64,000 nucleotides of DNA from Brevibacterium atlanticum (lineage in GTDB: Bacteria > Actinomycetota > Actinomycetes > Actinomycetales > Brevibacteriaceae). Each line of letters starts with the position of its first letter. Position 1 is the first letter of the stretch. The stretch lies in the NCBI RefSeq assembly GCF_011617245.1, contig NZ_CP050152.1:1798001-1862000 (forward strand), given 5' to 3'. Under the pieces are notes generated by a model. That model ran no database searches. It was not told the origin of the DNA and saw only the letters and a list, made by a program, of their open reading frames with translations. Of this stretch, positions 59,406 to 64,000 are shown piece by piece. The position numbers were made by a program, and so were the translations under genes.

Positions 59406-59433
59406 GGGAATAGTGGCACCTCGGGACGATGTT
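59406..59433 (+). promoter_or_regulatory. Thiol-stress sigma (SigH/SigR-type) promoter of sigH
   Basis: GGGAAT at 59406-59411, a 19-base spacer, then GTT at 59431-59433. This fits the GGAAT-N18/19-GTT consensus of SigR/SigH. It lies 64 bases before the sigH start, which suits autoregulation. Confidence 0.55.
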
Positions 59434-59497
59434 ACAGACGGTGAAGACACGAGGCGGGTCGGACCCGCCTGGCAACGATCGGCAGAAGGGAAGGTCT

Positions 59498-60154
59498 ATG
59501 AGTGCCACTGCCGTCCTAGAGAGAACGGGCGTACCATTGACTGCGATGACCGAATCAGTCAAAGAAGTCCCCGAAACGGCGGCCGAGAGGTCGGAGCGTT
59601 TCGAGCGCGATGCTCTGGAATATGTCAACCAGCTCTACGCGGCTGCTCTGCGGATGACCCGCAATCCTGCCGATGCCGAGGACCTGGTCCAAGAGGCGTA
59701 CGCGAAGGCCTATGCCGCCTTCCACCAATACAAGCCCGGAACGAACCTCAAAGCGTGGCTGTACCGGATCCTCACGAACACCTTCATCAACAACTACCGC
59801 AAGAAGCAGCGGCAGCCGAAGGAGCACGGCAGCGAGGACATCGAGGACTGGCAGATCGCCCAGGCCGACAGCCATTCGTCCTCGGGAGGACGCTCCGCGG
59901 AGCTCGAGGCACTCGATCACCTGCCCGACTCCGACGTCAAAGACGCGCTGTCGGCGCTGCCCGAGGACTTCCGCATGGTCGTCTACTATGCCGATGTCGA
60001 AGGGCTGCCGTACAAAGAGATCGCCGAGATCATGGACACACCGATCGGCACCGTGATGTCGCGTCTGCACCGTGGGCGACGGCAGCTGCGGGAGATGTTG
60101 GCCGACTACGCCGCCGACCGCGGTTTCGCGAATCCCGAGGGAGGTGCGAAATGA
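59498..60154 (+). CDS. sigH: ECF sigma factor SigH/SigR
   Basis: Extracytoplasmic-function sigma factor of the thiol/oxidative-stress type, 218 residues, ATG preceded by GGGAAGG. Region 2 spans about residues 32-95 with [20 protein letters not shown] and [18 protein letters not shown]. Region 4 spans about 145-200 with [20 protein letters not shown] and [20 protein letters not shown]. The overlapping downstream gene encodes a zinc anti-sigma, so the pair forms a redox switch: disulfide or zinc loss frees the sigma factor. Target genes probably include thioredoxin and, through mshB, mycothiol functions (inference). Equivalent to Rv3223c. Confidence 0.95.
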   Translation: MSATAVLERTGVPLTAMTESVKEVPETAAERSERFERDALEYVNQLYAAALRMTRNPADAEDLVQEAYAKAYAAFHQYKPGTNLKAWLYRILTNTFINNYRKKQRQPKEHGSEDIEDWQIAQADSHSSSGGRSAELEALDHLPDSDVKDALSALPEDFRMVVYYADVEGLPYKEIAEIMDTPIGTVMSRLHRGRRQLREMLADYAADRGFANPEGGAK

Positions 60155-60417
60155 GCGACGAAGGATGCTGCGAAAGCGTCAGGACCGAATCCCTGATGCG
60201 CATCTACCACTACCTCGACGGCGAGCTGACGACGACCGAGATCCGTGAGATCTCGATCCACCTCGAACAGTGCCCGTCGTGCCACGACGAGTACGAGATC
60301 GAAGCGCTGCTCAAGGAATTGGTGCGACGTTCGTGCAGCCATGATCGAGCCCCGATGGGTCTGCGCGAGAAGATCCGGCAGCGGATCGCTCTCGAACAGA
60401 CGATGTGGCAGAGCTGA
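60151..60417 (+). CDS. Zinc anti-sigma factor (RshA/RsrA type)
   Basis: 88 residues. The anti-sigma zinc motif HLEQCPSC (H-x3-C-x2-C) is near residue 38. The N-terminal cysteine pair GCCESV (6-7) and a later RRSCSH (60) could join the redox disulfide. The segment [17 protein letters not shown] is the usual sigma-binding start. The start overlaps the sigH stop by 4 bases (ATGA), giving equimolar translation. It should hold SigH inactive until thiol oxidation. A bidirectional terminator follows. Confidence 0.95.
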   Translation: MSDEGCCESVRTESLMRIYHYLDGELTTTEIREISIHLEQCPSCHDEYEIEALLKELVRRSCSHDRAPMGLREKIRQRIALEQTMWQS

Positions 60418-60469
60418 TCCGGGTCGGAGTGATCGAACTGACTCGGCCGGCCTGATCAGGCTCGCAGAG

Positions 60470-60514
60470 ACGACGAGGGCGGGAAGAGATTCGATCTCTT
60501 CCCGCCCTCGTCGT
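60470..60514. terminator. Bidirectional terminator, 21-bp stem
   Basis: A 21-bp perfect inverted repeat (arms 60470-60490 and 60494-60514; outer sequence ACGACGAGGGCGGG, loop TCG) lies between the anti-sigma gene and the convergent bL37 gene. Confidence 0.9.
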
Positions 60515-60534
60515 GTACTGAACGAATCAGCGCA

Positions 60535-60609
60535 TCAGCTGTTCGGACGATTGCCGTGGTTCGCCTTGTTGCGACGGCGATCGCGACGCTTACGGCCACG
60601 CTTGCTCAT
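60535..60609 (-). CDS. 50S ribosomal protein bL37
   Basis: A 24-residue, very basic protein: MSKRGRKRRDRRRNKANHGN, ending RPNS. It matches the actinobacterial ribosomal mini-protein bL37 seen in mycobacterial 50S structures. AAGGAG lies 7 bases before the ATG (on the minus strand). Its length is below usual gene-calling limits, so it is easily missed. It is transcribed alone toward the anti-sigma terminator. Confidence rests on the sequence pattern and on the length. Confidence 0.9.
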   Translation of the reverse strand: MSKRGRKRRDRRRNKANHGNRPNS

Positions 60610-60683
60610 AGTGTTCTCCTTCGATAGACGGTTAATTCTCTCATGTTCGCCCTGACAGGGCAAAGACGCGAGCGTGGGATCGC

Positions 60684-61298
60684 TCAGTTGTCGCCGAGGA
60701 CGTCGCGGACGCCCAGCCAGCTGAACCATCCGCGGTGGAGGACCAGCCAGGCCAGCAGCCCGTAGCCCTCTTGTGCGGGCAGATGATCCCGTGAGGATGC
60801 GAGTTCACGCTGCCAGACAGGGTGTCCGAGCAGGGGAGTGAACGCGTCGACGTAGGTGATGCCGCGTCGCTTGGCCACATCGGAGAAGCTCGTGTTGAGT
60901 TCGGCGATGCGTCGATTGCGGTCGCCGTCGTGTTCGGGCGGAGGTCCGAGCACGAAGGTCGAGACCTTCCGGGCCAGAGCCTCGTCGAGGACGTTGGCCA
61001 CATCGAGGCGGGCCCTGGCCACCGAACGACCCGAATCGAGATCGCCGGAGCCCAAGGCCAGCACCAGACGATTGTCCCCGTCCGGGGTGAACCGCAGGGA
61101 CGCCTCGGCGATGGTGCGAGCGTGGAGCTCGGCGGAGTCCTCACGGGGAACGGCCAGCGGATAGACCTTGAGGTCGGGCAGACTCGGCAGGGTCCTGGCC
61201 GTCACCCGACCGACCCATCCGAGACCACGGCCGTCACCGTGGCCGGCGACCAGAGGGCCGCCGACCACGGCGATGGTTGTGGTCGTGTCGCTGCTCAC
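60684..61298 (-). CDS. SGNH/GDSL-hydrolase-like protein with replaced active site
   Basis: 204 residues. The fold pattern is of the SGNH esterase family (VVGGPLVAGHGDGRGLGWVGR at the N-terminus, VLALGSGDLDSGRS near residue 80, VLGPPPEHDGDRNRRIAELN near 115, YVDAFTPLLGHPVWQ near 148). Block I normally reads GDSxxxG; here it is GGPLVAG, so the nucleophile Ser and the neighbouring Asp are both gone. Block V has DHLPAQEGY, which may keep a histidine. Likely catalytically dead or altered. The GTG start overlaps the kgd stop (GTGA), so it is co-translated with kgd. Confidence 0.85.
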   Translation of the reverse strand: MSSDTTTTIAVVGGPLVAGHGDGRGLGWVGRVTARTLPSLPDLKVYPLAVPREDSAELHARTIAEASLRFTPDGDNRLVLALGSGDLDSGRSVARARLDVANVLDEALARKVSTFVLGPPPEHDGDRNRRIAELNTSFSDVAKRRGITYVDAFTPLLGHPVWQRELASSRDHLPAQEGYGLLAWLVLHRGWFSWLGVRDVLGDN

Positions 61299-64000
61299 CG
61301 GGTGAAGATCCGTTCGACGAGATCCTTCTGCTGGGCCTCATGGAAGTGCTTGAGACCCGTCGAGGTGGCTGCGGAGGCGGCGCGCGCGATGACGGTGACG
61401 GGGCGGTCGCCGAGCAGCTGCGGCAGGTTCATCGCCATGAACGGCCATGCGCCCTGGTTCTCCGGCTCCTCCTGAGCCCAGACGATCTCGGCGTCGGCCG
61501 GGAAGCGATCGAGGACGGCGGTGATGGCCGCCTCGTCGAGCGGGTAGAGCTGCTCGAGGCGGACGAGTGCCATCTTCGTGTCATTGTCCGCCTCGCGCTT
61601 GGCCTTGAGCTCCCAGTAGAGCTTGCCGGACACGAGCACGACGCGGTCGACCTGAGCGGCATCGACGTCGGTGTCGTCGACGACGGCTTCGAACCGACCG
61701 GAGGTGAAGTCCTCCGGCGAGTTCGCGGCGGCCTTGAGCCGGAGCATCGACTTCGGTGTGAAGACGATGAGCGGCCGCTTGTTCGACGCAGCGGCGTGCC
61801 GACGCAGCAGGTGGAAGTACGACGCACCGGACGACGGCTGAGCCACCGTCATGTTCGACTCCGCGCACAGCTGCAGGTAGCGCTCGATGCGTCCCGAGGA
61901 GTGGTCGGGGCCCTGCCCCTCGTAGCCATGGGGCAGAAGCATGACGACACCGGAGTTCTGCTGCCACTTCTGCTCGGACGAGGAGATGAACTCGTCGATG
62001 ACCGACTGGGCGCCCTGGGCGAAGTCGCCGAACTGGGCCTCCCAGGCCACGAGGGCGTCCTTGCGCTGGACGGAGTACCCGTACTCGAAGCCGACGGCCG
62101 CGTATTCGCTCAGCAGCGAATCGTAGACCCAGAAGCGTGCCTGATCCTCGGTGAGGTTCTGCAGCGGGGTCCATTCGTTGCCGTTGATCGAGTCGATGAG
62201 CACAGAATGGCGCTGGACGAAGGTGCCGCGGCGGGAGTCCTGGCCGGCCAGACGTACGGGCACACCGTCCATGAGCAGCGAACCGAAGGCGATGAGCTCG
62301 GCGAAGCCCCAGTCGATGCCGCCCGAGAGCGCCATCTCCTTGCGCTTCTCCAGCAGAGCCCGCAGCTTCTTGTGGATCGTGAAGCCCTCGGGCACCTCGA
62401 CGAAGGCCTCGCCGATGCGGGTGAGCGTCTCGGGGCTGATCGCGGTCTCGGCATCGTTGTGGCTCTCGATGTCGCTGGGCTCGTAAGGAGCGTTGAAGGC
62501 CTCGCCGTCGTAGGGTCCGGTCTCGGCTTCCTTCGTCTCGGCGAACGCGGACTCCAGCTTCGACTGGTAGTCCTTGAGCGCCTCGGCGGCCTCTTCGTCG
62601 GTGATGCACTTCCTGCCCACGAGGGACTCGGTGTAGAGCTTGCGCACCGATCCCTTCTTCTCGATGAGCGAGTACATCAGCGGCTGCGTCATCGAGGGGT
62701 CGTCGCCCTCGTTGTGACCGCGGCGGCGGTAGCAGACGAGGTCGATGACGACGTCGCGGTTGAACTCCTGGCGGTACTCGAACGCCAGGCGAGCCGCCCG
62801 CACGACCGCCTCGGGGTCATCGCCGTTGACATGGAAGATCGGGGCGTTGATCGACTTCGCCACGTCGGTGCAGTAGAAGGACGACCGTGCCGAGGCGGGG
62901 GGAGTCGTGAACCCGACCTGGTTGTTGATGATGACATGGACGGTTCCGCCGGTGCGGTAGCCGCGCAGCTCCGAGAGGTTGAGCGTCTCGGTGACGACTC
63001 CCTGGCCGGCGAAGGCGGCATCGCCGTGCACGAGGACCGGCAACACCGTGAAGCCGGCTTCGCCCTGATCGACGAGGTCCTGCTTCGCGCGCACGATGCC
63101 TTCGAGGACCGGGTCGACGGTCTCGAGGTGGCTGGGGTTCGCGGCGACGTACACGCCGGTGGTGTTGCCCGAGGGCGAGGTGAACGAGCCCTGGGTGCCG
63201 AGGTGGTACTTCACGTCGCCTGAGCCCTGCACGGTGTCGGGAGACATGGTGCCGTCGAACTCGCGGAAGATCTGCGCATATGATTTGCCGGCGATGTTCG
63301 TGAGCACGTTGAGGCGTCCGCGGTGGGCCATGCCGATGGCGACCTCGTCGAGTCCGGTGTCAGCGGACTGGTTGAGGATCTCGTCGAGGAGGACGATCGC
63401 GGACTCTCCGCCTTCGAGGCTGAAGCGCTTCTGCCCGATGTACTTCGTCTGCAGGAAGGTCTCGAATGCTTCCGCGGCGTTGAGCCGGCCGAGGATGTGT
63501 CCCTGCTCGGATCGGGTCAGCTCCTGGTGGGGAACCTCGATCTTCGCCTGGAACCAGCGGCGCTGCACGGGATCGGCGATGTGCATGTACTCGAAGCCGA
63601 TGGTCCGGCAGTAGCTCTCGCGCAGAAGACCGAGGATGCTGCGGAAGGGCATCATCGGCTTCGCACCGAATCCGCCGGTGGGGAACTCGCGCTCGAGGTC
63701 CCACAGGGTCAGACCGTGCTGGTTGATGTCGAGGTCCGGGTGCGAACGCTGACGGTAGACCAGGGGGTCGATATTGGCCATGAGGTGGCCGCGGGTGCGG
63801 TAGGCATCGATGAGCTCGATGACGCGCGCGGTCTTGTTGACATCGTCCTGGTCCTCGGCGGAGACGTCGGGAACCCAGCGGACCGGTTCGTACGGCAGGC
63901 GCAGCGACTCGAAGACGTCGTCGTAGAAGCCGTCCTCACCGAGCAGGTAGCTGTGGACGAGCTTGAGGAACTCACCCGAACCGGCGCCCTGGATCACGCG
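61295..64000 (-). CDS. kgd: Multifunctional 2-oxoglutarate dehydrogenase/decarboxylase Kgd (5' part outside window)
   Basis: Actinobacterial E1o-type enzyme, which with an N-terminal E2-like domain converts 2-oxoglutarate to succinyl-CoA (or decarboxylates it). 901 codons are visible including the stop, from the E1 domain to the C-terminus; the frame stays open to the window edge (RVIQGAGSGEF). ThDP-region motifs: IGMAHRGRLNVLTNIAGKSY, GDAAFAGQGVVTETLNLSEL, IINNQVGFTT. C-terminal transketolase part: LLPHGYEGQGPDHSSGRIER and WAQEEPENQGAWPFM. GarA-type regulation is likely in actinobacteria but no evidence for it is in this window. Confidence 0.96.
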   Translation of the reverse strand, partial: RVIQGAGSGEFLKLVHSYLLGEDGFYDDVFESLRLPYEPVRWVPDVSAEDQDDVNKTARVIELIDAYRTRGHLMANIDPLVYRQRSHPDLDINQHGLTLWDLEREFPTGGFGAKPMMPFRSILGLLRESYCRTIGFEYMHIADPVQRRWFQAKIEVPHQELTRSEQGHILGRLNAAEAFETFLQTKYIGQKRFSLEGGESAIVLLDEILNQSADTGLDEVAIGMAHRGRLNVLTNIAGKSYAQIFREFDGTMSPDTVQGSGDVKYHLGTQGSFTSPSGNTTGVYVAANPSHLETVDPVLEGIVRAKQDLVDQGEAGFTVLPVLVHGDAAFAGQGVVTETLNLSELRGYRTGGTVHVIINNQVGFTTPPASARSSFYCTDVAKSINAPIFHVNGDDPEAVVRAARLAFEYRQEFNRDVVIDLVCYRRRGHNEGDDPSMTQPLMYSLIEKKGSVRKLYTESLVGRKCITDEEAAEALKDYQSKLESAFAETKEAETGPYDGEAFNAPYEPSDIESHNDAETAISPETLTRIGEAFVEVPEGFTIHKKLRALLEKRKEMALSGGIDWGFAELIAFGSLLMDGVPVRLAGQDSRRGTFVQRHSVLIDSINGNEWTPLQNLTEDQARFWVYDSLLSEYAAVGFEYGYSVQRKDALVAWEAQFGDFAQGAQSVIDEFISSSEQKWQQNSGVVMLLPHGYEGQGPDHSSGRIERYLQLCAESNMTVAQPSSGASYFHLLRRHAAASNKRPLIVFTPKSMLRLKAAANSPEDFTSGRFEAVVDDTDVDAAQVDRVVLVSGKLYWELKAKREADNDTKMALVRLEQLYPLDEAAITAVLDRFPADAEIVWAQEEPENQGAWPFMAMNLPQLLGDRPVTVIARAASAATSTGLKHFHEAQQKDLVERIFTR

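Noticed and set aside
61277..63223. 648-codon plus-strand frame opposite kgd
   Set aside because: Shadow of kgd, whose thiamine-diphosphate motifs are on the minus strand.

Overview
The window comes from a high-GC actinobacterium. A mycothiol-pathway deacetylase (MshB), an actinobacterial ketoglutarate dehydrogenase/decarboxylase (Kgd), AdnAB, the ribosomal mini-protein bL37, DUF3117 and DUF3107 proteins, and a SigH/zinc anti-sigma pair all point that way. Gene style suggests a Micrococcales lineage such as Brevibacterium, but that is an inference. Base composition and gene style look uniform throughout. I found no transposase, phage, integrase or CRISPR array. This is core chromosome, and the interest lies in intergenic DNA and degenerate family members.

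Layout. (1) 1-6480, plus strand: the end of a double-ATPase oligopeptide importer, typA, mshB fused to a membrane domain, and a VanW protein. (2) 6483-14717: an acetyltransferase, the ferredoxin-dapC pair, citrate synthase, divergent dapD/dapE, a LOG protein and a FolP2-type protein. dapC, dapD and dapE are three steps of the succinylase route to meso-diaminopimelate and lysine. (3) 14781-22977: a DivIVA-domain protein and a mannosyltransferase-like membrane protein, a DUF3117 mini-protein, an O-methyltransferase, an alkyltransferase-like protein, tatB, a polysaccharide deacetylase, mrp, a DUF1003 protein and an MgtE-N/CBS protein. (4) 23243-29979: a secreted metallophosphoesterase, two peptidases in an overlapping pair, a PHP phosphoesterase and an acyltransferase-3 protein. 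(5) 30120-53153: a DEAD-box helicase, a ferritin-like protein, DUF3107 and TetR genes, then a genome-maintenance block: adnA-adnB, an APH-like pseudokinase, nudC-uvrD2 and a cyclodehydratase-like protein. It ends with a YgjP metallopeptidase, a Nudix protein, a DUF2342 metalloprotease homologue, YlbL and UPF0182. (6) 53494-64000: initiator tRNA, yceI, an aminotransferase-hisN-rsgA cluster, aroA, doxX, sigH with its anti-sigma gene, bL37, an SGNH-like protein and the C-terminal part of kgd.

From memory, most of the order matches two blocks of the Mycobacterium tuberculosis chromosome, around Rv1165-Rv1248c (typA to kgd) and Rv3193c-Rv3228 (UPF0182 to rsgA). The departures from that order are informative. 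For example, the sigE-rseA-htrA genes usually next to tatB are absent here.

The most unusual feature is the 534-bp divergent gap at 45631-46164. It holds six same-orientation DnaA-box-like sequences, two of them exact consensus boxes, plus a 16-bp perfect hairpin. It is not next to dnaA or dnaN, so a DnaA-titration locus or a DnaA-regulated promoter is the working idea. Other points of note are several proteins whose catalytic or metal-binding residues are replaced (APH-like, SGNH, NudC zinc ribbon, AdnA Walker B, DUF2342, ferritin-like) and an operator-like palindrome placed exactly between the -35 and -10 of yceI.
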